The notes beneath the pieces were generated by a model, which ran no database searches, was not told where the DNA came from, and saw only the letters and a program-made list of their open reading frames with translations. A DNA stretch of 64,000 nt from Deltaproteobacteria bacterium (GTDB taxonomy: Bacteria; Desulfobacterota_D; UBA1144; Nemesobacterales; UBA2774): the NCBI GenBank assembly GCA_029262275.1, contig JAJCZS010000007.1, positions 246,785-310,784 of the forward strand, given 5' to 3'. A program made the position numbers and the translations under genes. Every line of letters starts with the position of its first letter. The first letter of the stretch is position 1. This document shows, piece by piece, positions 43,713-52,492 of this stretch.

Positions 43713-46700
43713 TTGGTTGATTTCTTTATTAACCGCCCAGTTTTAGCTACGGTTCTTGCAATTTTGATAACCCTGGTGGGTGCTATATCAATCCCTATTC
43801 TACCTGTTGCGCAGTTCCCTGAGATTAGCCCACCGACAGTTAACGTATCAGCTACATTTACCGGCGCTAGCTCTGAAGTTGTTGAGGAAACAGTCACTGT
43901 TCCGATTGAAGAGCAGATAAATGGGGTTGAGGGCATGACCTATATGTCCTCAGATAGCTCAAACGACGGAACGATGTCTATCAACGTTACTTTTGATATA
44001 GGCTACGATCTTGATATAGCAGCTGTAGATGTTCAGAACAGAGTTCAGCTTGCTACCCCTAGGGTTCCTGAAGAGGTAAGTAAATACGGGATATCTGTAA
44101 ATAAGCAGTCCACAAGTCTCATTCTAGCAGTCAACCTGATTTCGCCCGATGGTAGTAGGGATGATTTATTTCTAAGCAATTATATAGACATTCATATATC
44201 AGACGTACTAAAGCGTATTCCTGGCGTCGGAAACCTCACTATCTGGGGCGAGCGGGAATACTCAATGCGAGTATGGCTGAACCCTGATAAACTCGCCAGT
44301 TTAGCACTAACCACAACCGATGTAGCCAATGCTATAGAAGAGCAAAATGTCCAAGTGGCAGCAGGTTCAATTGGACAGCCGCCAATTCCCAAGGGACAAC
44401 AGTTCCAGTTCTCTATTACAACACTTGGGCGATTAGAAAGTGTTGAAGAGTTTGAAGATATCATCATCAGGGCTAATCCAGACGGTTCAATAGTTCGGAT
44501 AAGGGATGTGGCTACTGTTGAATTGGGAGCGGAAACATATACAACCAAAGCAGAGTTGGACGGGGGTAATACAGTTGGAATAGGTACTTATCAGCTTCCT
44601 GGTGCAAACGCTCTTGATTTGGCAAAAGAAATTAGGGCCGCTATGGAGCTTTTGAAGGAAGATTTTCCCTCTGGAGTTGATTATGCGATTATTTACGATA
44701 CAACCGAGTTTGTAAAAGAGTCAATAAAAGAGGTTGTTATCACTCTGTTTGAAGCATTTATACTTGTTTTTATTGTAGTCTTTATATTCCTTCAGAATTT
44801 CAGAGCTACACTTATTCCAGCCATTACTATTCCTGTTTCACTAATCGGCACATTTGCACTAATTAATGCATTGGGCTTTTCAATTAACACTCTTACCTTA
44901 TTCGGTCTTGTACTTGCGATAGGGTTGGTTGTGGACGATGCAATTGTCGTTGTGGAGAACGTCTCACGACTGATTCAAGAAAAGGGTGTGTCTTCTAAAG
45001 AAGCCACAAGTGCTGCAATGAAAGAGGTTACAGGACCTATTGTAGCAACGTCCCTAGTTCTAATGGCTGTTTTTGTTCCTGTGTCTTTTATGCCTGGTAT
45101 TACAGGTCAGCTCTATAGACAGTTCGCTCTGACCATTGCTTGCTCTGTTGCTATTTCTACAATAAATGCATTAACCCTTAGCCCCGCACTTTGCGCTCTA
45201 TTCTTAAAGAAGGAAACAGGAAAGAAATTCTTGTTATTTAGAAAATTTGATCAAGGATTTGACTGGTTCAAAGACAGGTATCAAGTTTTGCTTGCCGCAC
45301 TTACTTCCAGGTGGAAAATTGTTGTGGGTATTTTTGCGGTACTAATGGTATGCACTTATTTCATCTTTACTATAGTTCCGACCGGGTTTGTTCCAGAAGA
45401 AGACCAGGGTTATTTCATAGTTAATGTTCAGGGGCCCGAAGGGTCATCGCTTGAACGTACGGAAGAGACGATGCAAGAAGTTCATCAGATACTCATAAAT
45501 ACTCCTGGAGTTGCTCATATAGTTTCGATTGCGGGACTTAATTTTTTAACATCCGCTTCTGATTCAAACACTGGAGCAATTTTTGCGGTTCTAGAGCCAT
45601 GGGGGAAAAGGAAATCTTATGCTTTAAGCGTATTTGGAATTATTGAGAGTGTGCGAAAAGAGTTTGCGGGTATACAAGGAGCTATTGTAGTTCCATTTAA
45701 TGCTCCTCCAATACAAGGTTTGAGCTCTACAGGAGGCTTCCAATTTGAACTTGAAGACAGAGGCAGTCTTGGTATCCCGACCTTGGCTAAAGTAACGAAT
45801 GAGATTATTGAAAAAGGAAATCAGAGACCGGAGCTTGCAGGTCTTTTTAGCTCTTTTACGGCAAATGTTCCCGGTATATATGTAGAGCTAGATAGGACAA
45901 AAGCCAAAACACAAGGTATAGCGATTTCAGATATATTCGATACATTGCAGGCTTATTTGGGAGCGCTATATGTAAATGATTTTAACAAATTCGGACGTGT
46001 ATATAGAGTTTTTATTCAGGCAGAAGATACGTACCGTGCCAAAGTGGACGATATCTCAAAGCTATATGTACGGACACAGACTGGCGATATGGTTCCGTTA
46101 AGCACTTTGATAGAAGTTAAAGAGATAGTGGGGCCAGAAACAGTCACTCACTACAACTTATACCGAGCTACTGAGATAGATGGAGGACCTGCGTCTGGTT
46201 ATAGCTCCGGGCAGGCAATTGCGGCCATGGAAGAGCTAGCTGAAGAAGTTATGCCAGAGGGGATGGGATATGAATGGTCAGGTACGTCTTATCAGGAAAT
46301 TAAAGCGGGCAATATGGCACCATTAATCTTTGCTTTATCAATTGTATTTGTATTTCTATTTCTAGCTGCTCTCTATGAGAGCTGGGCAATGCCGTTTATG
46401 GTCATGTTGGCAGTACCACTTGCTCTACTTGGTGCAATGCTTGCACAGTATTTTAGAGGTTTAACAAATGATGTTTATTGCCAGATCGGGCTAGTAATGC
46501 TGATAGGTCTTGCAAGTAAGAACGCAATTTTAATAGTCGAGTTTGCTAAACAACGAAGAGAAGAAGGTCTTCCCGTCATAGAGGCTGCAATGCAAGCCGC
46601 TATGATAAGATTACGTCCTATTTTAATGACTGCGTTTGCTTTTATACTTGGCGTATTCCCTCTTGTAATAGCAAGCGGAGCTGGAGCTCAGAGCAGACAT

Positions 46701-46823
46701 TCTCTAGGCACTGCAGTGTTTGGTGGCATGATACTTTCTACGATGCTGAGTTTAATTGTGGTTCCAGTATTCTATGTAGTTATAGAAAATCTCAGAGAAC
46801 GCAAACCTAAGACTGCGGGTTAG
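43713..46823 (+). CDS. RND multidrug efflux pump, AcrB/HAE1 family
   Basis: 1036 residues, twelve membrane helices in two halves, each with a large periplasmic loop. MVDFFINRPVLATVLAI at the start is typical. The proton-relay residues are present: Asp408 and Asp409 (GLVVDDA) and Lys936 (GLASKNA). The start is TTG 43713, 7 bp after GAGGAGAG. It exports hydrophobic compounds, drugs or bile-like molecules by proton antiport. Substrates cannot be predicted. No TetR regulator is adjacent. Confidence 0.95.
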   Translation: MVDFFINRPVLATVLAILITLVGAISIPILPVAQFPEISPPTVNVSATFTGASSEVVEETVTVPIEEQINGVEGMTYMSSDSSNDGTMSINVTFDIGYDLDIAAVDVQNRVQLATPRVPEEVSKYGISVNKQSTSLILAVNLISPDGSRDDLFLSNYIDIHISDVLKRIPGVGNLTIWGEREYSMRVWLNPDKLASLALTTTDVANAIEEQNVQVAAGSIGQPPIPKGQQFQFSITTLGRLESVEEFEDIIIRANPDGSIVRIRDVATVELGAETYTTKAELDGGNTVGIGTYQLPGANALDLAKEIRAAMELLKEDFPSGVDYAIIYDTTEFVKESIKEVVITLFEAFILVFIVVFIFLQNFRATLIPAITIPVSLIGTFALINALGFSINTLTLFGLVLAIGLVVDDAIVVVENVSRLIQEKGVSSKEATSAAMKEVTGPIVATSLVLMAVFVPVSFMPGITGQLYRQFALTIACSVAISTINALTLSPALCALFLKKETGKKFLLFRKFDQGFDWFKDRYQVLLAALTSRWKIVVGIFAVLMVCTYFIFTIVPTGFVPEEDQGYFIVNVQGPEGSSLERTEETMQEVHQILINTPGVAHIVSIAGLNFLTSASDSNTGAIFAVLEPWGKRKSYALSVFGIIESVRKEFAGIQGAIVVPFNAPPIQGLSSTGGFQFELEDRGSLGIPTLAKVTNEIIEKGNQRPELAGLFSSFTANVPGIYVELDRTKAKTQGIAISDIFDTLQAYLGALYVNDFNKFGRVYRVFIQAEDTYRAKVDDISKLYVRTQTGDMVPLSTLIEVKEIVGPETVTHYNLYRATEIDGGPASGYSSGQAIAAMEELAEEVMPEGMGYEWSGTSYQEIKAGNMAPLIFALSIVFVFLFLAALYESWAMPFMVMLAVPLALLGAMLAQYFRGLTNDVYCQIGLVMLIGLASKNAILIVEFAKQRREEGLPVIEAAMQAAMIRLRPILMTAFAFILGVFPLVIASGAGAQSRHSLGTAVFGGMILSTMLSLIVVPVFYVVIENLRERKPKTAG

Positions 46824-46838
46824 TTGAGTTATATGAGA

Positions 46839-47486
46839 TTATTTTAATATCTCGCCTGTCTTCTCACTCCAGAGAAGAAGGTCCAGCTCGTCTATATTAA
46901 TATCCATAGCGTCCGCAAATTCCTTAAGCTTGCTCTCAACTTCCAGATACTTATCTCTTGTGGTGGGTGGTTTTGGGTTATTAATTATCTTTAATTCATA
47001 GAGTGTGTTTAATATATGCTTGTCTAGGATTGCATAACCAGAGAATCCTATATTTCTTAGAAAGTGGCTGGATTCTTTATACCCAATACCCTTTATGTTT
47101 TTATTCTTAGCAAAGAAATCTCTTCTTTCAAGAGGATCCTCAAATGATTTGAGTAAATCCTTAATCTTAAAATCGTGCTCTCTCTTTAGATATTCTCTTG
47201 TATGTACTATGTAGGCCGGTCTGGCATTTGGGAATCTGTGAACGCCGTCAAGTTTTCTCTGGAGACTTTTTAGGCTTCCGTTGGGAAGCGTCTCTCTCAT
47301 CGCATCAACTGACCTAAGTCCCATCTTAGCGCTAGCACCTGCTGTGCATATGCAGAATGCAAGTTCTTCAAACAATTCATTGTCGGAGCCATGGTCAATA
47401 ATTTGTTTGAAATCGCCTAGCCTTTTTCTGATTTCAGTCCTTTTTTTTGTGTAGGCCTGCTTTAAATTATGATAGGTTTTCTGCAT
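46839..47486 (-). CDS. ogg: 8-oxoguanine DNA glycosylase/lyase, archaeal-type Ogg2
   Basis: 215 residues of the HhH-GPD superfamily. The helix-hairpin-helix KGIGYKESSHFLRNIG carries the catalytic Lys137, and Asp155 in ILDKHIL is the second active-site residue. Length and motifs match the short archaeal/Thermotoga Ogg type rather than Nth or MutY, and there is no iron-sulfur cluster motif at the C-terminus. It removes 8-oxoguanine and cuts the strand. It is convergent with the efflux pump gene (15 bp between stops). Confidence 0.88.
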   Translation of the reverse strand: MQKTYHNLKQAYTKKRTEIRKRLGDFKQIIDHGSDNELFEELAFCICTAGASAKMGLRSVDAMRETLPNGSLKSLQRKLDGVHRFPNARPAYIVHTREYLKREHDFKIKDLLKSFEDPLERRDFFAKNKNIKGIGYKESSHFLRNIGFSGYAILDKHILNTLYELKIINNPKPPTTRDKYLEVESKLKEFADAMDINIDELDLLLWSEKTGEILK

Positions 47487-47525
47487 TTGAAAGAATGTAT
47501 TTACTTGAGATAGGAAATGCCAGGA

Positions 47526-49760
47526 TTATTTGTATATAGTTAGCTTCTTGCCTGGGGAGAGACTATTAGACTTTAAATTGTTCCACTTCTTGATATTTGC
47601 AACTGTAACATTGTGCTTATTGGCGATTTCCCAAAGAGTGTCACCAGATCTGACTTTGTAACTTGTAGGACCGCCGTTGGATGAGCTCTTAGAACTGTAG
47701 TTGCCGTTTGGTATAACCAAAGTTTGACCTGTTCTAACCACCGAGCCTGAGATATTGTTTGCACTTTTAAGTGATGCTAATCTGACACCATGCTTCTGGG
47801 CTATTCCGCCAAGTGTATCTCCTGATCTAACTTTATACTTGCTAGGCTTGCCACTATTAGAGGAGGCTCTTGAACTTGAGCCATTTGAGCCAGGTATTGT
47901 TAACGTCTGACCTTTCCTAATTGTTGATCCTTTAATGTTATTTGCACTCTTTAGTGATGAAACCCTGACACCATGTCTCTGAGCGATTCCGCCCAAAGTG
48001 TCACCCGATTTAACTTTGTATTTAAAACTGCTTTTGCTTTTAGTTTTAGTGCTGCTCGAGCTTGCATAAGTTCCATTTGTAATCTGTGGAATTTTTAGGG
48101 TTTGCCCGGCTCTTATGTTAGATCCTTTAATGCCGTTTGCTCTTTTAATTGTTGTTGTACTGACTCTATGCTTCGCAGCAATGCCTCCTAAAGTATCGCC
48201 TGATCTAACTTTGTATTTTGCAATCTTGGTGGTTTTTTTAGCTCCGGTATTATCATCATAGTAACGTCCTGAAGCACCGGGAATAATTAACGTTTGTCCG
48301 GTCTTAATTAGAGACCCTTTCATGTTATTTGCTCGTCTCACATCTGAGGCGCTTACCCTGTGTCTAGCGGCAATTGCACCTAAAGTATCACCCGATTTTA
48401 CTTTGTACTTTGCAGTAGATATAGCGTGTTGGGATGATCTTGAAACAGTAGCAGACTTGCCCGGTATTTTCAGCCTTTGCCCAACTCTTATAGTGGAGCT
48501 TCTAAGGCCATTGGCTCTTTTTATCTTAGACACACTTGATCTGTATTTTCTGGCAATTCCGCCCAAGGTCTCTCCGCGCTTTACCTTGTGTCTATAGGTA
48601 CCGCTTCTTTTGGCAATCTGAGGATTAACATTTTTAAGTGATGCTATTTGCTGATTTTTTTGAGTTACAATTGCAGCGTAGCCAGGTGGTACATGTATGG
48701 GGTAGGGTGCTCCAGGAGGAGTTGCGGCGTGTATTAAGGCCGGATTTAATTCAATTAGCTGTGTCTGACTTACCCCTATTACTTTTGCTATATCACGCAA
48801 GTTCTTTTGAGGTGCTACTCTTATTGTCTCGTAAGGTACAGGTTCGTGGTAATTAATTCCTACAAAACCATATTTGGCAGGGTCTTTAGCTATAATTAGA
48901 GCTGCCATCAGCTTCGGTACATAGTTTTTAGTTTCTTTGGGAAGTGTGAATTCTGAGATTTGCCAGAAGTCATTAATCTGATATTTATCTATTGCGTTTT
49001 GTACTCTGTCCTCACCGCAGTTATATCCTGCAGCGGCAAGTTCCCAATTTTGAAACATTGCATATAAATCGCCTAAGTAATTGGCAGCGGCGGCTGTGGA
49101 CTTTTTAGGGTCCATACGCTCATCCACCCAAGAATCCACCCTGAGCCCGTAACGCTTTGCAGTGGGTTTAATAAACTGCCATGGACCTACTGCTGCTGCA
49201 TGAGATCTAGCTTTTACATTAAATCCGCTCTCAATCATGGCTAGGTATACCAAGTCGGTAGGCATTCCCCTTTGCTGCAGAATTACTTTCATTGTAGGAA
49301 TAAACTTTCCTGATCTAGCTAGCCAGATACTAAAGGATCTACGTCCCCTGTTCTGAAAATAATTCATGTAATGCATAACCCTGGCATTTAGTACAACTGG
49401 GATTTCATTTACATCCTCTGGGGCAACATCTGGTAATTGAACGAAAATGTCTTCAAAGTGATAATAAGTTTTCCAGGCCTGGATATGAGGGTTTAAGAAA
49501 AAGAAACTAGGCTTAATATTTTTTTGTGCCCTGTAGTCTCTCGTGTAATAATCTGTGTCACCGTCTACGATTTTTATGTCCGGATTATTGCCTGTATATA
49601 CTCCGGGCATGGTTGATTGAGACGTATTTTGGGATTGGTGTTTATTGCCGCATCCGATTGTGAATAGCAGCAAGAGGGTGACTGAAGTTAGAAAATACCT
49701 ATAAAACATTGCCTTTTTTTTATCATAATTTGGCTTAGAAGTCAATGATTTTGGGTCCAT
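47526..49760 (-). CDS. mltD: MltD-like membrane-bound lytic transglycosylase with six LysM domains
   Basis: 744 residues in the longest form. A lipobox ends at Cys37 (FTIGC). An in-frame ATG at 49709 would give a compact 20-residue signal and is an equally good start. The SLT domain has the catalytic Glu177 (AMIESGF) with AVGPWQF and AAAGYNCGEDRV. A degenerate LysM (about 312-365) is followed by six clear LysM copies from about 389 to the end, each with a GDTLGGIA-like and RANGIKG-like core. It cleaves glycan strands to form anhydromuramyl ends. Most MltD proteins have two or three LysM copies, so this one binds glycan more extensively. Confidence 0.9.
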   Translation of the reverse strand: MDPKSLTSKPNYDKKKAMFYRYFLTSVTLLLLFTIGCGNKHQSQNTSQSTMPGVYTGNNPDIKIVDGDTDYYTRDYRAQKNIKPSFFFLNPHIQAWKTYYHFEDIFVQLPDVAPEDVNEIPVVLNARVMHYMNYFQNRGRRSFSIWLARSGKFIPTMKVILQQRGMPTDLVYLAMIESGFNVKARSHAAAVGPWQFIKPTAKRYGLRVDSWVDERMDPKKSTAAAANYLGDLYAMFQNWELAAAGYNCGEDRVQNAIDKYQINDFWQISEFTLPKETKNYVPKLMAALIIAKDPAKYGFVGINYHEPVPYETIRVAPQKNLRDIAKVIGVSQTQLIELNPALIHAATPPGAPYPIHVPPGYAAIVTQKNQQIASLKNVNPQIAKRSGTYRHKVKRGETLGGIARKYRSSVSKIKRANGLRSSTIRVGQRLKIPGKSATVSRSSQHAISTAKYKVKSGDTLGAIAARHRVSASDVRRANNMKGSLIKTGQTLIIPGASGRYYDDNTGAKKTTKIAKYKVRSGDTLGGIAAKHRVSTTTIKRANGIKGSNIRAGQTLKIPQITNGTYASSSSTKTKSKSSFKYKVKSGDTLGGIAQRHGVRVSSLKSANNIKGSTIRKGQTLTIPGSNGSSSRASSNSGKPSKYKVRSGDTLGGIAQKHGVRLASLKSANNISGSVVRTGQTLVIPNGNYSSKSSSNGGPTSYKVRSGDTLWEIANKHNVTVANIKKWNNLKSNSLSPGKKLTIYK
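47529..48596. repeat. Six tandem LysM-coding repeats
   Basis: The C-terminal 1.07 kb of the transglycosylase gene consists of six copies of about 45 codons separated by Ser/Thr-rich linkers. Copies 4 and 5 (counted from the N-terminus) are most alike in protein, sharing SGDTLGGIAQ-HGVR and LKSANNI. This suggests recent internal duplication. Confidence 0.75.
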
Positions 49761-49796
49761 AATTAAGTATTTTCCTTAAAAAAAGCAAACTTTGTA

Positions 49797-51053
49797 TCAT
49801 ATAGTACTAAAATACGCTTTAAATTGAGCAGGCTTCATATTTGTTAGAGCAGCTAATTCTCTAAGTTCTTTTTTGTCGTCTAGGTCTTCTCTCGTGAGCT
49901 TTATCATGTACTTTTGTGCTACTTCATAAGATTCAGTATTTATATCTACATATCTTACATTAACTTTGTCAGTTCTGCGATTTAATACTTTTTCAAAAGG
50001 TATGGGAACTTTCTTGTTCTTCTGGATAGTAATCAGAGCACCTGATCCACCTAGAAGCAGGAATTTCACCGCGCTATAGCCCAAGTTCCTTGTGTAGCTG
50101 GCATCAAAAGGTATTGGTGGCGCTGATCTAAGTTCATACCCAATTGTAGTATCCACAATTCTTGAGATTACTCCTTTATCTTTTAGTGCTTCTGTTGTTT
50201 GCTGTTTAAGCACTTGGCCCAAATCTACTTCAGATAATCTTATCCTTCCATGCTCATCGTGGTTGATGTCGGTGAGGGTCTCTAGTTCTTTTTCGTCCAG
50301 CATGTCTGTAATTCCTTCTGCTAAAATTGCGACCCCATCTTCTCTTCCGATGAGTTTTCTTTTAATGATAGCGCCTTCAAGTATTGTAGTAATATCTTTG
50401 AGAGAAATCTTCTTTTTCCCAAATTCCTCAGGGATTATTGTTAAAGTGGCACCGGAGGCTTTTCCTATTCCAAGAGCTAGATGTCCGGTTTTTCTACCCA
50501 TGGTTACTACAAAATACCACCTTCTTGTAGTTTTGGCGTCTTCCATAAGGTGATGAACAAGTCCTGTCCCAATATGTCGTGCAGTTTCAAAGCCAAATGT
50601 TGGTATATATCCAGGAATAGGCATATTGTTGTCGATTGTTTTTGGTACGTGGACTATTTTTATGCTTCCTTTAAGCTCTTTTTCCAACCTAGTTGCCAGA
50701 TAAAGGGTTCCATCCCCTCCTATGGTTATAAGATATTTGACTTGCAGCTTTTTTAAGCATTTGATTGTATTTTTTAAGCCCCCAGGGGTTGATAATGGGC
50801 TGATTCTGGATATTCCTATTCTTGATCCCCCGGTATTATAAATTCGTGAAGTTCTCTCAATAGTAAGCTTGTCTACGTGATCCGTGTCACCTTGAGATAT
50901 CCACCTAAACCCGTCTCTTATTCCAATTACCTCTATGCCTTGGTTGATAGCCTCTATAGTGGCTGCGCTTATTACCCCGTTAATCCCTGGCGCAGGCCCC
51001 CCTCCTACTAGAATTGCTAGTCTGTTGCCTTTTCTTATCTTTGGCTGGACCAT
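49797..51053 (-). CDS. pfkA: 6-phosphofructokinase, group with mixed ATP/PPi markers
   Basis: 418 residues, longer than the 320-residue enteric enzyme. GGGPAPGINGVI, the GGDGT loop (Gly115) and VPKTIDNN (Lys138, catalytic Asp141) are visible, with TMGRKTGHLALGIG. Gly in the GGDGT loop usually marks ATP users, while Lys in PKTID is typical of PPi enzymes and of long ATP-PFKs in plants and trypanosomes. ATP use is therefore likely but not certain. The enzyme phosphorylates fructose-6-phosphate in glycolysis, or works reversibly if PPi is used. Confidence 0.88.
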   Translation of the reverse strand: MVQPKIRKGNRLAILVGGGPAPGINGVISAATIEAINQGIEVIGIRDGFRWISQGDTDHVDKLTIERTSRIYNTGGSRIGISRISPLSTPGGLKNTIKCLKKLQVKYLITIGGDGTLYLATRLEKELKGSIKIVHVPKTIDNNMPIPGYIPTFGFETARHIGTGLVHHLMEDAKTTRRWYFVVTMGRKTGHLALGIGKASGATLTIIPEEFGKKKISLKDITTILEGAIIKRKLIGREDGVAILAEGITDMLDEKELETLTDINHDEHGRIRLSEVDLGQVLKQQTTEALKDKGVISRIVDTTIGYELRSAPPIPFDASYTRNLGYSAVKFLLLGGSGALITIQKNKKVPIPFEKVLNRRTDKVNVRYVDINTESYEVAQKYMIKLTREDLDDKKELRELAALTNMKPAQFKAYFSTI

Positions 51054-51086
51054 ATTAGTTTCTTCCTCCGGACTACTGGCAATTTT

Positions 51087-51788
51087 TTAATGATAGTACC
51101 TTCGCGGTTTCTGTTTAAAATTATACTTGTCTTTATGAAAGAAGCGTGCCAGAATCAATCCAGCTACGAATCCACCAATGTGTGCCCAAAAGGCTATGCC
51201 CCCAGTATCTACTGATTGATCTAATGTTTCTATGCCATTTAAAAATTGAATCATCAACCACAAGAATATAATCGCAGCTGCGGGAATATGCTTAATATTC
51301 TTAAAGAATAAGATAGGCACTGGGTTTTTAAACTCGGAAATTGGGAAATAAGTTATATATGCTCCGAGCACTCCAGAGATTGCTCCGCTGGCTCCAAGAA
51401 GCGGAATTGGTGAGCCCAGATTTGTTAATACATGAAACAAAGCTGCTGCTAATCCGCACAGTATATAGAAAAGCAAGTATTTAAAATGCCCCATCTTTGC
51501 CTCAACATTGCTTCCAAAAATATATAAGAAAATGAGGTTTCCAATTACATGAACCCAGTCTCCGTGGATGAACATTGAAGATAGGAAGGGGAAAAGCCTT
51601 TCTGTAAAACCTATGTTTGATGAAAATGAGAAAACTTTAGCTGGGATCAGTCCATAGGTTTGTATAAAGGAATTTATGTTCTCTCCAAGTGATGATTCAT
51701 GAATGAAGATAACAATATTTAGTGATAACAGAGTTAAGTTGATAATTGGGATTGAAGATAGAGTGAGTCTTGATCTGGATTCTGACAT
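51087..51788 (-). CDS. Rhomboid-family intramembrane serine protease
   Basis: 233 residues with six or seven membrane helices. The catalytic dyad is intact: Ser134 in LGASGAISG and His203 in WAHIGGFVAG. MFIHGDWVHVIGNLIFLYIFG and the FGSNVE segment are typical of bacterial rhomboids. It cleaves single-pass membrane proteins within the bilayer. Substrate unknown. The gene lies 33 bp upstream of pfkA on the same strand, and divergent from the HAD-like gene. Confidence 0.92.
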   Translation of the reverse strand: MSESRSRLTLSSIPIINLTLLSLNIVIFIHESSLGENINSFIQTYGLIPAKVFSFSSNIGFTERLFPFLSSMFIHGDWVHVIGNLIFLYIFGSNVEAKMGHFKYLLFYILCGLAAALFHVLTNLGSPIPLLGASGAISGVLGAYITYFPISEFKNPVPILFFKNIKHIPAAAIIFLWLMIQFLNGIETLDQSVDTGGIAFWAHIGGFVAGLILARFFHKDKYNFKQKPRRYYH

Positions 51789-51843
51789 TTGTTGGCTAAA
51801 TTATACATTGTCTCTTCGTTCTTTACAGTAATATGTGTCGTGA

Positions 51844-51902
51844 AAGTGTAAAAGCGCCTATAAAGAGCTTGTTTAGTCTTGAATTAAGAGATATTTACAC
51901 TT
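51844..51902. repeat. Separated inverted repeat AAGTGTAAA / TTTACACTT in a divergent promoter region
   Basis: Nine-base perfect arms at 51844-51852 and 51894-51902 with a 41 bp gap, in the 145 bp between the rhomboid gene and the HAD-like gene. They could be two half-sites of a regulator that loops or covers both promoters. Read directly from sequence; function is inference. Confidence 0.4.
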
Positions 51903-51933
51903 AAACTGCTAAACGTCCTAAGGGATCACTATT

Positions 51934-52431
51934 ATGTTTCAAAAACTCAGATCAGACCTTGTTAAAGAACTAAGTCCTATTAGATTGCTCTTAGTGAATG
52001 CTGATGGATTTAGTGAAAATGGTGCGAGCACTCCAAAAACTGTTGGGTTTAATGGAAGTACTATTGAGCATCTGAAGGATGAGGGGGTTCAGTGCATTGC
52101 CTTTTCCTCAGCAAAGTCCCTGCAGGTTTCATCAGTAGCAGAAAGCTTGGGAATAGAACTCCATGAGGCGGTATCTGAGAAATCAGAATTCTATTCCAAG
52201 ATGAAATCAGAATTCTCACTTTTGGATGGTGAAATTGCTTTAATATGCCAGGATAAGGATGATTTAGCTATAATGAAAAAAGCATCTTTTACTGCAGCTA
52301 CTCAGGATGCTCCTCTTAACATCAAATCTGAGTCGTATTACCCTACTTACCATACAGGCGGCAGTGCTGTAGAAGAGATTGCCTGGTTAATTATCAAATC
52401 AAAGAGATACCCAGACGGCTGGTCCGAATAG
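51934..52431 (+). CDS. KdsC-like HAD-fold protein lacking the catalytic aspartate
   Basis: 165 residues, the size of KdsC/YrbI phosphatases. The layout is kept: motif I region IRLLLVNADG at 16-25, a Ser in IAFSSAKS (motif II), Lys in EKSEFY (motif III) and CQDKDDLAIM (motif IV), ending with a GGSAVEEIAWLI helix. The nucleophile Asp of motif I is Asn22, although Asp24 remains, and motif IV has CQD instead of GDD. It is probably not a phosphatase and may bind a sugar-phosphate-like ligand or act as a subunit. It stands alone, 61 bp before queG. Confidence 0.65.
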   Translation: MFQKLRSDLVKELSPIRLLLVNADGFSENGASTPKTVGFNGSTIEHLKDEGVQCIAFSSAKSLQVSSVAESLGIELHEAVSEKSEFYSKMKSEFSLLDGEIALICQDKDDLAIMKKASFTAATQDAPLNIKSESYYPTYHTGGSAVEEIAWLIIKSKRYPDGWSE

Positions 52432-52492
52432 CTGCCCTCCCCAAATATTAATCTACATTGTTTTTATTGTATCTATGATAAAATAGCCATCT

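Noticed and set aside
47529-48596. Regularly spaced repeats that might be a CRISPR array
   Set aside because: They are about 45 codons long, diverged in DNA, in frame, and encode LysM domains.
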